64,000 nt of DNA from an uncultured Pseudomonadota bacterium (GTDB taxonomy: Bacteria; Myxococcota_A; UBA796; CAJQPC01). Positions within the stretch are counted from its first letter, which is position 1; the number at the start of each line of letters is the position of its first letter. The position numbers and the translations under genes are program-made. Positions 35,244-44,670 of this stretch are shown here, one piece after another. Location of the stretch: contig CAJXRZ010000011.1 of NCBI GenBank assembly GCA_913060515.1, positions 1 to 64,000 of the forward strand. The letters run 5' to 3'. Below the pieces are notes generated by a model. That model ran no database searches and was not told the DNA's origin. It saw only the letters and a list, made by a program, of their open reading frames with translations.

Positions 35244-36269
35244 ATGAACAAGACCCTCATCAAGGCCGCCGGCGTCGGCGCAGCCGCTCTCGCCGTCCTG
35301 CTGGTACCCACCAGCACCCCGCAGGCCGAGGCCCAGCACACCCTTTCCTTCGGAACTGTTGCCCCTGAAGGCACCCCATGGGCTGACCAGCTCAAGGACT
35401 TTCAGCGACGCATCCAGACGGACTCGGGCGGCGCGATCAAGGTCAAGGTGTTCTTGGGCACGATGGGTGGCGAGATCGAGATGGTTCGCGACTGCCGTCG
35501 CGGCGAGCGTCTCCAGGCTGTGGGCGTCTCCACCGGCGCAATGGGAGAGGGAGCAGGCGTGCCTCTGCTCCAGCTCCCTGAGCTCCCCTACCTCTTCCGC
35601 ACCAACGCCGAGGCTGACGCAGTCCTGGACGACGTGCTCTACGACCCTGTCGCCAAGGAGCTCGACGCCAAGGGCTTCGTGTTCAACACTTGGGCGGAGA
35701 ACGGATGGCGGAACTTCGCGACCAAGGGCGGTCCCGCGACCACCCCTGCGGAGTTGAGCCAGTACAAGATGCGCAGCCAAGAGTCGATGGTGCACACCGG
35801 GATGTACAAGTCTCTGGGGACCCAGGCAGTCAGTCTGCCTACCTCCGAGGTCATGCAGTCCCTGAACACCGGCGTTGTCGACGGCTTCGACAACACCCCG
35901 CTCTTCAGCTTGGCGTCGGGTTGGATCAACCCAGTCTCCCACTACACCTTGTCCCGCCACATCTACCAGCCCGCAGCCATCGCGTACTCCAAGCGCTTCA
36001 TGGCCAAGCTGTCCCCGGATCTGGTCGCAGTCGTCACTGGCAACCCCACTGCAGAGGCCGTCAAGGGTCGCAAGGCAGTCCGGGCCCAGGAAGCAGCAAT
36101 GCTCGAAGTCATCAAGGCCAAGGGCATCGAGGTCATCGATCTAACCCCCGAGCAGCGCAAAGCCTTCTCGGACAAGACCGGCGGCGTGCACCAGGACTAC
36201 CTGGAGGCCAACCCAGCCGTAAAGCCACACTACGCAGCAGTTCAGGCCAAGCTCAAGTCCATGCGCTGA
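35244..36269 (+). CDS. dctP: TRAP transporter substrate-binding protein (DctP)
   Basis: A 341-residue periplasmic binding protein with a signal peptide (cut near AEA-QHTLSF). The DctP signature parts are present: LSFGTVAPEGTPWADQL at the start, then the ligand-gripping region KMRSQESMVHTGMYKSLG with Arg, and LPTSEVMQSLNTGVVDGFDN. It should deliver a solute, probably a carboxylate judging by the family Arg, to the downstream permease. Starts 54 bases after tatT with GGAG upstream. A large hairpin follows its stop. Confidence 0.92.
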   Translation: MNKTLIKAAGVGAAALAVLLVPTSTPQAEAQHTLSFGTVAPEGTPWADQLKDFQRRIQTDSGGAIKVKVFLGTMGGEIEMVRDCRRGERLQAVGVSTGAMGEGAGVPLLQLPELPYLFRTNAEADAVLDDVLYDPVAKELDAKGFVFNTWAENGWRNFATKGGPATTPAELSQYKMRSQESMVHTGMYKSLGTQAVSLPTSEVMQSLNTGVVDGFDNTPLFSLASGWINPVSHYTLSRHIYQPAAIAYSKRFMAKLSPDLVAVVTGNPTAEAVKGRKAVRAQEAAMLEVIKAKGIEVIDLTPEQRKAFSDKTGGVHQDYLEANPAVKPHYAAVQAKLKSMR

Positions 36270-36290
36270 GCTGAAAGTTCCTGCATTATC

Positions 36291-36323
36291 GACGCCCGCG
36301 TGCACCCTGTGCATGCGGGCGTC
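36291..36323 (+). promoter_or_regulatory. Strong stem-loop between dctP and the TRAP permease
   Basis: A perfect nine-base stem GACGCCCGC/GCGGGCGTC encloses a second stem TGCAC/GTGCA with a three-base loop. There is no T run, so it looks more like an mRNA stabiliser or attenuator than a terminator. Confidence 0.65.
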
Positions 36324-36366
36324 GTAGCATGTGGTTTCCCGTGCCCAGCTACCAGGAGAATCCTCG

Positions 36367-39027
36367 GTGTACCGCCTGTTGACCAGCGTCTTTGACGCCT
36401 TCGCTCGCCTAGTTGATGGCATCACGAACGGCGTGAGTGGCGGTGTACGCAAGTTCGCTCAAGGCCCCGGCCAAGGGGTGCTCTTCGTATTCGTATTGAT
36501 CCTTACCGGACTCAAGATCGTGGTCGAGGAGGTGCTCGAGGGCATCGACCGAATCATCGCCTGGATCGAGAAGGCCATCATCATCGTCGCCCTCTTGGCG
36601 ATGACGGGTTTCTCCTTCATGGACTACCTGCGCCGCGAGGCCTCTCTCGAGTCCTTCGAGATCGAGGGCGGCGCCAACATGGCCATGCTGCTCATGGTCT
36701 GGGTTGGCTTCTTGGGTGCGTCCTTGGCAACCCGCAGGGGCGCGCACCTCAGCGTAGACGCCTCGGACCGACTGCTCAGTCCTGGTGCGGCAAAGATCGT
36801 CAAGCGCTTCTCCGCTCTGGTCGCCGCCGGCTTGTGCTGGGTCCTGATGGAGAACGCCTGGATCCTGACCGCAGAAGGAATCGAGTTCGGCGACACCCTT
36901 GAAGGCCTGGTCGTTTGGCCCGTGATCGTCGCGCCAGTGAACTTCGTGATCGCCCGCCTACCCGGTGCCGACGGGGTCTCTTGGGGGACAGCAATCATAG
37001 GCGGCATCATCGCTGCCGTCGCCATGCGCTTCACCCGCCGCATGGAGCCCAGCGATCCCCGCGAAGTCGAGGCCATTGAGGATCTGAAGTGGTCCGAGGC
37101 CCGGGACGAGGCCAAGCGGCCACTGCTCCTGAAGCGCGCTGGCGCCTCTGCGCTGGAGGCCGTCGCAGGCATCTCAGGTGGTCTGGCACTGCTCGCATTG
37201 CTCCCCATGTTCTGGGAGCCAACCCTTGAGTTCGGCGACCCGGTGGTCTGGGCCCCCCTTGAAGCCGACCTGGGGTTCCCAATCTGGCTGGGCAACGTCG
37301 TCCTGCCCCTGGCCTTCGCGCTGATGGCCTTGCGTTTCGGCATCGCCGGAATCCTGGGCCGCTTCAACAGCCGCGACTCTGGCCCTGAGGCCGCCATCAC
37401 GGAGCCTCGCAAGCCGGGCAACCGCACCAAGGCCGACACCTTGGTCTCCGGCTGGTTCCCCGGCCTGCTGCTCGGCATTGGCGCCACCCTCTGGTTGGGC
37501 CAGCCTGCGCTGATCGCGATCGCAGGCATCCTCCTTGTCTTGGTGGGCGCCCCGCTCTTCGTCGGAATCGGCGTGGCCGCCCTGGCTTGTGTGGTGCTGC
37601 TCTCCGATGGCCTCACGGGCGTGACCGTCGTCACGGACATGTTCGAGGCGACAAAGAAGCAAGAGCTCCTGGCAATTCCCTTCTTCGTGCTCGCCGGCAA
37701 CATCATGACCCAAGGCTCCCTGGCGGAGCGCTTGGTGGGCGTGGCACGGGCAGCGATGGGCAAGACCCCTGGCGGACTGGGGCTCGCGACGATCTTTGCC
37801 TGCGTGATCTTCGCGGCGATCTCTGGGTCCTCACCGGTGACCGTCATCGCCATCGGTGGCCTGATGTTCCCCATGCTGGTCAAGGACCGCTACCCCGAGG
37901 GCTACAGCATCGGCGTGTTGGCCAGCGCCGGCTCCCTGGGCATCATCATCCCGCCCAGCATCCCGATGATTCTCTACGCCGTGGTGACCTCGAACCCACA
38001 GTCCCCCATGTCGCCGATCGACCTGTTCCTGGCGGGCTTGCTCCCGGGACTGTTCATCGCAGGGGTATTGGTCGTCTACACCCTCTACAAGACGCGTCCA
38101 AGCGGGGGCGGGGCCAACATCAAGATGGCCGACATTGGCAAGGGCTACTGGTCCAACATCTTCCAGAGCCTGAAGAAGGGCATCCTGGCCTTGATGCTGC
38201 CCGTGCTCATCTTGGGCGGTATCTACGGCGTCTTTGCCCCCATCGGCATCCGCTTCACCGTGACCGAGGCCGCCGCGGTCTCCGTGGTCTACGCCATCAT
38301 CGTAGAGCTCTTCATTCACCGGGAGATGGGGCCACGCAAGCTCGCCAAGATCTTGGTGGAGTCGGGCGTGATGATGGGCAGCCTCTTCGTCATCATCGTG
38401 CTGGCCATTGCCTTCAACAAGTTCCTGGCCTTTGAGAAGATTCCGGACCAGGCCACCGAGTGGCTGGCCGCGCACGTGGACTCCAAGTGGGAGTTCCTGC
38501 TCCTGGTCAACCTCTTCCTGTTGGCCCTTGGCACGGTGATGGAGATCATCTCCGCCATTCTGATCGTCGCCCCGCTGCTGGCCCCCATCGCCGCCAGCTT
38601 TGGCATCGACCCCATCCACTTCGGCATCATCTTCATCGTGAACTTGGAGCTGGGCTACCTGACGCCGCCGATGGGCATCAACCTCTTCGTGGCGAGCACG
38701 GTGTTCAAACAGAGCATCGTCAAGGTCATCAAGGCTGCCCTGCCCTTCCTGTTCTTGATGCTGTTCTGTCTGGGTGTCGTCGCGCTGGTTCCGGCGCTCT
38801 CGACAGCGATGCCCTGCGCGGTGAACAACGACTTTGATGGCCAGCTCACCAAAGAGTGCATCTGGCCAGAAGAGGAAGTACTCCCCGAAGCTGAGGCCGC
38901 CGACCCCGAGCCCACCGACTTTGGCGACCCCGAGCCCACCGACTTGGGTGACCCGGAGCCTGCCCCCGCGGATCCCGCTCCCAGCGACGCCGCAGCGGAC
39001 CCCTCTATGCCTGAGCCGAGCTTCTAA
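36367..39027 (+). CDS. TRAP transporter fused permease (DctQ-DctM), extended
   Basis: An 886-residue inner-membrane protein. About 1-220 carry a DctQ-like unit (YLRREASLESFEIEGGANMA, RRGAHLSVDASDRLL). About 245-340 form a charged linker and extra helices, and about 360-815 the DctM channel (GNIMTQGSLAERLVGVARA, IIIPPSIPMILYAVVT, GYLTPPMGINLFVASTVF). The tail of about 50 residues is Pro/Asp/Glu rich with repeated DPEPTD units. At nearly 890 residues it is much longer than ordinary QM fusions (about 600-650). GTG 36367 is chosen for AGGAG nine bases upstream. It works with the TatT and DctP proteins just before it. Confidence 0.88.
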   Translation: MYRLLTSVFDAFARLVDGITNGVSGGVRKFAQGPGQGVLFVFVLILTGLKIVVEEVLEGIDRIIAWIEKAIIIVALLAMTGFSFMDYLRREASLESFEIEGGANMAMLLMVWVGFLGASLATRRGAHLSVDASDRLLSPGAAKIVKRFSALVAAGLCWVLMENAWILTAEGIEFGDTLEGLVVWPVIVAPVNFVIARLPGADGVSWGTAIIGGIIAAVAMRFTRRMEPSDPREVEAIEDLKWSEARDEAKRPLLLKRAGASALEAVAGISGGLALLALLPMFWEPTLEFGDPVVWAPLEADLGFPIWLGNVVLPLAFALMALRFGIAGILGRFNSRDSGPEAAITEPRKPGNRTKADTLVSGWFPGLLLGIGATLWLGQPALIAIAGILLVLVGAPLFVGIGVAALACVVLLSDGLTGVTVVTDMFEATKKQELLAIPFFVLAGNIMTQGSLAERLVGVARAAMGKTPGGLGLATIFACVIFAAISGSSPVTVIAIGGLMFPMLVKDRYPEGYSIGVLASAGSLGIIIPPSIPMILYAVVTSNPQSPMSPIDLFLAGLLPGLFIAGVLVVYTLYKTRPSGGGANIKMADIGKGYWSNIFQSLKKGILALMLPVLILGGIYGVFAPIGIRFTVTEAAAVSVVYAIIVELFIHREMGPRKLAKILVESGVMMGSLFVIIVLAIAFNKFLAFEKIPDQATEWLAAHVDSKWEFLLLVNLFLLALGTVMEIISAILIVAPLLAPIAASFGIDPIHFGIIFIVNLELGYLTPPMGINLFVASTVFKQSIVKVIKAALPFLFLMLFCLGVVALVPALSTAMPCAVNNDFDGQLTKECIWPEEEVLPEAEAADPEPTDFGDPEPTDLGDPEPAPADPAPSDAAADPSMPEPSF

Positions 39028-39845
39028 TGCCGACCTCCACCACGATTCAGAGCGCCGATGGCACCTCGCTGCACCTCCTCCAGTGGGACCCGGTCGCCCT
39101 TCCCATTGGTGATGTGCTCCTGGTCCATGGCTTCGCGGAGCACATGGGCCGCTACCAGCACGTGGCGGAGGAACTGACGGGCAAAGGCTGGACCGTGCAT
39201 GGTCTCGACCTGCGCGGGCACGGCAAGTCCGGCGGGGAGCGCGGCCACATCTTGAAGTGGGCCGACTACATCGACGACGTCCACGCCGCCTTGAACGAGG
39301 TGGGTCGACCCTGTTTCGTGGTCGCCCACAGCATGGGCGGCTTGGTCCTTGTGGCCACTGGCGTTCAGCGACCAGGCAACATCCGCGGCGTGGTCATGAC
39401 CAACCCGCTCTTGGGCACCGCCTTTGCTCCAGCCCGCGTCAAGATCTGGGGCGGCAAGCTGCTCTCCAAGCTCAAGCCCAACTTCTCCATGCCTGGTGAA
39501 GTGGACCCGGACCACGTGTGTAGAGACCCCAAGGTGGTCGCAGCCTACAAAGCCGACCCACTGGTCTTCGACCTGTTGCGCGCGCGCTGGGGCATGGAGG
39601 TGTTGGCCACACAGAAGATGGTGGACGCCCGCGCAAGCGACTTCAAGCTGCCCTTGATGATGTTGGTCAGCACCGGCGACCGGGTCTGTTCCGCTGAGAT
39701 CTCCCAGAAGTGGTTCGACCGAATCGGCAGCACGGACAAAGACATTCGGGTCTACGGCAAGCTCTACCATGAGCTCTTCAACGAGCCTGAGAAGCAGAAT
39801 GTCTTAGACGACATGTGCGATTGGCTGGAGGCCCACCGTGCGTGA
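39027..39845 (+). CDS. Alpha/beta hydrolase, monoacylglycerol lipase type
   Basis: A 272-residue serine hydrolase of the serine aminopeptidase S33/monoglyceride lipase group. The oxyanion region is LLVHGFAEHMGRY, DLRGHGKSGGERGHI is the cap strand, and the nucleophile Ser sits in VAHSMGGLVL. The acid is the Asp in STGDRVCS and the base the His in YHELFNE. No signal peptide, so cytoplasmic. It may hydrolyse monoacylglycerols or lysolipids. Its ATG shares one base with the TRAP permease stop and its end overlaps pyrE by 8 bases, so it is co-transcribed with both. Confidence 0.85.
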   Translation: MPTSTTIQSADGTSLHLLQWDPVALPIGDVLLVHGFAEHMGRYQHVAEELTGKGWTVHGLDLRGHGKSGGERGHILKWADYIDDVHAALNEVGRPCFVVAHSMGGLVLVATGVQRPGNIRGVVMTNPLLGTAFAPARVKIWGGKLLSKLKPNFSMPGEVDPDHVCRDPKVVAAYKADPLVFDLLRARWGMEVLATQKMVDARASDFKLPLMMLVSTGDRVCSAEISQKWFDRIGSTDKDIRVYGKLYHELFNEPEKQNVLDDMCDWLEAHRA

Positions 39846-40374
39846 GAGATTGATCGAGTTGCTCAAAGAGCTGAGCTACGAGCGCAAGCGGGTCATCTTG
39901 GCCAGCGGCCTGGAGAGCGACTTCTACGTCGACGGCCGTCAGACCACGCTCAACGCTGAAGGGGCCTACCTCATCGGCCACCTGGTTCACGCCGCGCTCA
40001 AGCCCGAAGTGAAGGGAGTCGGAGGACTGGTGGTGGGCGCTGACCCCATCTCCGCAGCGGTCGCAGCCACCAGCTTTGGCCTGGGTCGCCCCGTGCATGC
40101 GTTCTTGGTCCGCAAGGAGCCCAAAGGCCACGGCATGAAGCGCCACGTCGAGGGTCGCAAGAACCTGCCCGACGGCACCCCGGTCTGCATGATCGAGGAC
40201 ACCTGCACCACAGGCGGCAGCATGCTGCGTGCCATCGACATCGCCGAGGCCGAGGGGCTGCGTGTTGTGCAGTGCATCACCATCGTGGACCGCGAGGAAG
40301 GCGCCGCGGAGCGCCTGGCCGAAGCGGGCCACACCCTTGAAGTGCTGGTCCGACGGGCTGAGCTCGAGGCTTAG
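39838..40374 (+). CDS. pyrE: Orotate phosphoribosyltransferase
   Basis: A 178-residue enzyme that joins orotate and PRPP to OMP in pyrimidine synthesis. It has the substrate loop SGLESDFYVDGRQT and the PRPP-binding motif CMIEDTCTTGGSM, where Cys replaces the more usual Val before TTGGS. AFLVRKEPKGHGMKRHVEG is the flexible catalytic loop with its Lys-rich segment. GTG 39838 overlaps the hydrolase gene by 8 bases. The 3' end overlaps the convergent YigZ gene by 4 bases. Confidence 0.9.
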   Translation: MRERLIELLKELSYERKRVILASGLESDFYVDGRQTTLNAEGAYLIGHLVHAALKPEVKGVGGLVVGADPISAAVAATSFGLGRPVHAFLVRKEPKGHGMKRHVEGRKNLPDGTPVCMIEDTCTTGGSMLRAIDIAEAEGLRVVQCITIVDREEGAAERLAEAGHTLEVLVRRAELEA

Positions 40375-40961
40375 TCCACCTGGATCGAGCCGGCGCCAAG
40401 CTCCTGCAGCTCCAGCTTCAGGGTCTCCTCCAGCTCAATGGGGACCAAGATCTCCAGGTGAACCTGGGTGTCCCATCGAGCCGTGGTGACCTCGGCGTCG
40501 AAGCGAGACAGCAAACCGCGCAGTGGGCCTTCCTGGCTGTAGCTGCAGGAGAGCATGAGCTTGTGGGTCTGAGCCTCCTCCACCCACTCGACCTCCTCCA
40601 GCGCGGCGGAAGCAGCCTGACCATAGGCCCGCACGAGGCCACCTGAACCCAACTTGGTTCCGCCGTAGAAGCGGGTCACCACGATCACCGTTTGACTGGC
40701 CTCCGCGCTGTCCAAGCGCCTCAGGATCGGGGGGCCGGAGGTTCCAGCCGGCTCCCCATCATCGCTGGCCCGACGGCTGTCCGGATCGATGCGCCATGCA
40801 AAGACATGGTGGGTGGCATCGGGCCACTCGGAGCGCAGGCCTTTGACGACATCCATCGCGGCGTCTTCGTCTACGGCTCGGTCGAGCGTGGCGATGAAGC
40901 GTGAGCCTTTGATGGGGTCCAAGGCGACACGCAAACGCTTGGATGGGCGGCGGAGCAGCAT
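40371..40961 (-). CDS. yigZ: YigZ/IMPACT family protein
   Basis: A 196-residue protein of the UPF0029/IMPACT family. The N-terminal domain has the signature DDGEPAGTSGPPIL followed by VIVVTRFYGGTKLGSGGLVR, and the C-terminal part is the small ferredoxin-like domain. In eukaryotes IMPACT regulates the Gcn2 kinase. The bacterial role is not settled. Divergent from the M24 peptidase, with 38 bases between starts. Confidence 0.9.
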   Translation of the reverse strand: MLLRRPSKRLRVALDPIKGSRFIATLDRAVDEDAAMDVVKGLRSEWPDATHHVFAWRIDPDSRRASDDGEPAGTSGPPILRRLDSAEASQTVIVVTRFYGGTKLGSGGLVRAYGQAASAALEEVEWVEEAQTHKLMLSCSYSQEGPLRGLLSRFDAEVTTARWDTQVHLEILVPIELEETLKLELQELGAGSIQVD

Positions 40962-40999
40962 GGACAGAGCGTAGCCCGCCGGACCCGGTATGCTGGAGC

Positions 41000-42391
41000 A
41001 TGATCACGCCCGAGACCTTCGCCGCCCGCCGTACACGCCTCAGCCAGAAGCTGGGCCGTCCCATTCTGCTGATGGGCTGCGGAACGCGTCTGCGAAACCT
41101 GCCCATCAACGAGCTGCCCTTTCGACAGGACAGCAGCTTCCTCTACATGACCGGCTGCGATCTCCCAAACGCCGCCGCGCTCATCGAGGACGGCAAGTGC
41201 ACCTTGTTCTTGAACCCTCCTGCCGACGATGACGCGCTCTGGCATGGGCACGTGGAGACCTTGGAGGACCACAAGCGCCGCTATGGCGTAGAGGCCGTCC
41301 TGGACGCCGCGACCCTGGAGAGCCACTGCAAGGGCATGAAGCTGGCAACCCTCGCCGTGGCCGACGCGAAGGCAACCCGCCGAGCCGCCAGCCTCGCTGG
41401 AATCCCCCTCTCCTACGGCAAGGCCAACGGGGATGACGCGCTGATCGACGCCATCATCGCCATGCGCCAGATCAAGGGAAGGGAAGAAATCGAAGAGCTG
41501 CGTTCAGCGGCAATCTGTACAGCCCAGGCCTTTCACTCGGCCATGTCCGGCACCCACCCCGGCGGCAGCGAGGCCCATGTGGCCGCCCTCTTCCGGGGCT
41601 GCCTGGCCGCCCGAGGCCTCAGCGAGGGCTACAACCCCATCGTGACCGTGCGTGGCGAGATTCTGCACAATCCAACCTACAGGAATCCGCTCCGAGATGG
41701 CCAGCTACTGCTGCTAGACGGCGGCGGCGAACGCGAGACCGGGTACACCGTGGACATCACACGTACCTGGCCTGTAAACGGGCGCTTCGAGGGCCGGCAG
41801 GCTTCGGCATACAACGCGGTTCTCGAGGCCCAACTCCAAGCCATTGAACTGGTTCGCCCTGGGGTTCGCTATCGAGAAGTCCACGACCGTGCGGCCGCCG
41901 TGCTCACCCAGTGGTTGCGCGATGAAGGCTTGCTGCGCGGAAGCCTTGAAGAGCTCCAGGCCAGCCAAGCCCACGCGGCCTTCTTCCCCCACGGCGTGGG
42001 CCACCACTTGGGCCTGGACGTTCACGACCTCGAGCAGTTTGGAGACCGCGCGGCCTACCCACCAGGCCGGGGCCGCGATGAGAACTTCGGCACGGCCTAC
42101 CTGCGCATGGACATGGACATGGCCCCCGGCATGGTCGTCACCGTGGAGCCGGGCTTTTACGTGGTCCCCGCCATTCTCCGAGACCCCGCTCTCCGAGAGA
42201 AGTGGGGCGCTCAAGTGGACTGGGACCTGGCCCAAAGCTGGGCCGGTTTCGGCGGCATCCGCATCGAAGACGACGTGCTCTGCACCGACGCCGCCCCCGA
42301 GGTCCTCACGGCCACGACCATCAAGGGCGTGCACGACATCGAGGACTTGGTGGGCAGCGGGATCCCCGCCATCGAGCGCTTCCAGCCCTAA
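41000..42391 (+). CDS. M24 aminopeptidase P-type Xaa-Pro peptidase
   Basis: A 463-residue metallopeptidase that removes an N-terminal residue before proline. An N-terminal creatinase-like domain (about 1-165) is followed by the M24 pita-bread domain. All five metal ligands appear: Asp in LLLLDGGG, Asp in GYTVDITRTWP, His in FPHGVGHHLGLDVHD, Glu in VVTVEPGFY and Glu in GIRIEDDVL. The ATG at 41000 has a GGAG only one base away, too close for normal use, while a TATGCT box lies 6 bases upstream, so the message may be leaderless. The 3' end overlaps nadB by 4 bases. Confidence 0.9.
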   Translation: MITPETFAARRTRLSQKLGRPILLMGCGTRLRNLPINELPFRQDSSFLYMTGCDLPNAAALIEDGKCTLFLNPPADDDALWHGHVETLEDHKRRYGVEAVLDAATLESHCKGMKLATLAVADAKATRRAASLAGIPLSYGKANGDDALIDAIIAMRQIKGREEIEELRSAAICTAQAFHSAMSGTHPGGSEAHVAALFRGCLAARGLSEGYNPIVTVRGEILHNPTYRNPLRDGQLLLLDGGGERETGYTVDITRTWPVNGRFEGRQASAYNAVLEAQLQAIELVRPGVRYREVHDRAAAVLTQWLRDEGLLRGSLEELQASQAHAAFFPHGVGHHLGLDVHDLEQFGDRAAYPPGRGRDENFGTAYLRMDMDMAPGMVVTVEPGFYVVPAILRDPALREKWGAQVDWDLAQSWAGFGGIRIEDDVLCTDAAPEVLTATTIKGVHDIEDLVGSGIPAIERFQP

Positions 42392-43998
42392 TAGAGAAGT
42401 CGTCGCTCCAAGACCGTGTCCGCGACACGCTTCGGATCGGTCTCCGGATGGTCCAGAGTGTAGTGGAGCCCGCGGCTCTCCCGCCGCCGCAGCGCGGACT
42501 CTACGACCAGCTCTGCCACGTCGGCCAGGTTTCGCAGCTCGACCAGCTCTGGAGTCAGCAAGGTCTCCCAGTAGTAGGAGCGGATCTCTTCCTTGACCAG
42601 CGCCACCCGATGCCGGGCGCGCTTGAGCCGACGGGTCGTGCGAACAATGCCGACGTAGTCCCACATGAACTGCTGGATCTCGGCCCAGGTGTGCTTAATG
42701 ACCACCAGTTCATCGGCGGGAACTGCGGGTCCAGGGTCCCAGGCAGGCAGATCTGGCAGCGCGCCGTGCTCCCGCGTGATGGCCTCGGCGGCGGCAGCAT
42801 GTGCATAGACCGCTGCCTCCAACAGCGAGTTGCTGGCCAAGCGATTGGCGCCGTGTAGACCGGTGCAGCTGGCCTCTCCAACGACGAAGAGGTTCCGCAG
42901 GCTGGACTCTCCCTTCAAGTCGGTCTTCACCCCGCCGCAGAAATAATGGCAAGCCGGGACCACCGGAATGGGCGCCTTGGCCATGTCGTGTCCAGCCTCA
43001 AGGCAGTGGGTGTAGATCGCCGGGAAGTGGTCGACCAAGAACTCCTTGCTGTGGTGGGTCATGTCCAAGAAGACGCAGTCATCGCCGCGACGCTTGAGCT
43101 CGGCATCGATGGCCCGCGCGACGATGTCACGGGGCGCCAACTCCAAGCGATCGTCGTAGTTCGACATGAAGCGCTCCCCGTCTGCGTTGAGCAGAATCCC
43201 CCCCTCGCCGCGCAGGGCCTCGGAGACCAGAAAGCTGTCCTTGCCCGGGTTGTAGAGCGTCGTGGGATGGAACTGCACGAACTCCATGTTTCCGATTCGT
43301 GCGCCGGCTCGCCAAGCCATCGCGATGCCGTCCCCGGTCGCGACCCGTGGGTTCGACGTGAAGCGATAGACCTGCCCCGCACCGCCTGCGCAGAGGGCGA
43401 CCACCTTGGCCGAGATGGCCTGTACTTCCTGCTTGGGCTCATCGAGCACATAGGCGCCCACGACGCGGTCCGGGTAGCTGGGGAGCGGCCCCCCGCGACG
43501 ACACAGCCAGGCCTCGGTGATCAGGTCGACCACGCACTGGTGCTCGCGGATCTCGATGTTGGGATGGGCGCGCACGGCCTCTGAGAGCGCGCGGATGATC
43601 TCAGCCCCCGTTTGGTCCCGTGCATGAAGAATTCTTCGGGTGCTGTGCCCCCCTTCTTGGTGGAGTTCATGCTCCTCCGGCCTGTCTTCGCGCCGATCGA
43701 AGATGACCCCCAACTCGATGAGCTCGCGAATGCGGTCGGGCCCGGTGCGCACCACATGGTCCACCGCTTGGCGGCGACAGAGGCCGGCACCGGCCACCAG
43801 GGTGTCCTGGATGTGATCCTCAAAGCGGTCCTTGTCATCCCAAACCGCCGCCACGCCGCCCTGGGCGTAGCGGGAGTTCGACTCGCGCAGCACATCCTTG
43901 GTGAGGATGAGTACGCGGCCATGGTCCGCCACCTTGAGGGCAAAGAGCTGCCCAGCCAAGCCGGAGCCAATCACCAGATAGTCGCAGGCCGTCTCCAT
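42388..43998 (-). CDS. nadB: L-aspartate oxidase
   Basis: A 536-residue FAD enzyme that oxidises L-aspartate to iminoaspartate, the first step of NAD synthesis. The FAD dinucleotide motif [11 protein letters not shown] is at about 10-20, [12 protein letters not shown] follows, and the substrate region [19 protein letters not shown] fits NadB rather than Sdh[21 protein letters not shown] and [20 protein letters not shown] are also typical. Succinate dehydrogenase flavoprotein is excluded by length and by these motifs. nadA and nadC are not in the window. Confidence 0.95.
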   Translation of the reverse strand: METACDYLVIGSGLAGQLFALKVADHGRVLILTKDVLRESNSRYAQGGVAAVWDDKDRFEDHIQDTLVAGAGLCRRQAVDHVVRTGPDRIRELIELGVIFDRREDRPEEHELHQEGGHSTRRILHARDQTGAEIIRALSEAVRAHPNIEIREHQCVVDLITEAWLCRRGGPLPSYPDRVVGAYVLDEPKQEVQAISAKVVALCAGGAGQVYRFTSNPRVATGDGIAMAWRAGARIGNMEFVQFHPTTLYNPGKDSFLVSEALRGEGGILLNADGERFMSNYDDRLELAPRDIVARAIDAELKRRGDDCVFLDMTHHSKEFLVDHFPAIYTHCLEAGHDMAKAPIPVVPACHYFCGGVKTDLKGESSLRNLFVVGEASCTGLHGANRLASNSLLEAAVYAHAAAAEAITREHGALPDLPAWDPGPAVPADELVVIKHTWAEIQQFMWDYVGIVRTTRRLKRARHRVALVKEEIRSYYWETLLTPELVELRNLADVAELVVESALRRRESRGLHYTLDHPETDPKRVADTVLERRLLY

Positions 43999-44026
43999 TC
44001 GGATCTCCTCTCGCTCCTGCTACGAT
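43998..44026 (+). promoter_or_regulatory. Candidate promoter for the lytic transglycosylase operon
   Basis: TTCGGA, 17 bases, TACGAT in a TGCTACGAT context, 30 bases before the start. Confidence 0.35.
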
Positions 44027-44055
44027 TGCACATCGTCGAACGGCAAGGAGCGCAC

Positions 44056-44670
44056 ATGGTCTGGGTGTTGTTGAGCGCATGGGTCGCTGGCGACATCTTC
44101 ATGCGCACAGAAGAGGACGGCTCGGTCACTTTTACCGATGTCCCCGGCGCAGAAGAGCAGACCTTCACTGTCTTTCTTCGCGAGAAGCCTCTGCCCGCAC
44201 CGACCGCGGTGAGCCTCAAACGCTTCCCAACCTTGGACGACTGGGACCAAGCCATCTTGAGCGCCAGCGCGCGCTACGGGGTGGAGTCCGCCTTGATCAA
44301 GGCCGTGTGTGTCGCCGAATCCGGCATGAACCCCGCCGCCATTTCTCCGGCCGGCGCCCAGGGACTCATGCAGCTCATGCCTGCGACAGCTAGCTCCCTC
44401 GCGGTCAAGGACGCCTTCGATCCCGAGCAGAACATCGATGGGGGCACGCGCTACCTCAAGCGCCAGCTGGACCGCTTCGGCAGCAAGTCCTTGGCATTGG
44501 CCGCATACAACGCCGGTCCTCACAATGTGCAGAAGCACAACGGCATTCCGCCCTTTGAGGAGACCCAACGCTACGTTCCGCGCGTGCTCTCCCTCTACGA
44601 GTTCTTCCGCCTGCAGCGCCCTGTAGTAAACGCGCCCAAGGCCGCTGTGTCCGTTACGACAGAAGGGTGA
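44056..44670 (+). CDS. Lytic transglycosylase, SLT domain
   Basis: A 204-residue exported enzyme that cleaves peptidoglycan between MurNAc and GlcNAc. A short signal segment is followed by a small DUF4124-like stretch ([16 protein letters not shown]). The SLT domain has the catalytic Glu88 in [11 protein letters not shown], then [31 protein letters not shown] and [12 protein letters not shown]. Small size and lack of a lipobox resemble soluble Slt-type hydrolases. ATG 44056 is set by AAGGAG five bases upstream. Stop overlaps pgsA. Confidence 0.88.
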   Translation: MVWVLLSAWVAGDIFMRTEEDGSVTFTDVPGAEEQTFTVFLREKPLPAPTAVSLKRFPTLDDWDQAILSASARYGVESALIKAVCVAESGMNPAAISPAGAQGLMQLMPATASSLAVKDAFDPEQNIDGGTRYLKRQLDRFGSKSLALAAYNAGPHNVQKHNGIPPFEETQRYVPRVLSLYEFFRLQRPVVNAPKAAVSVTTEG

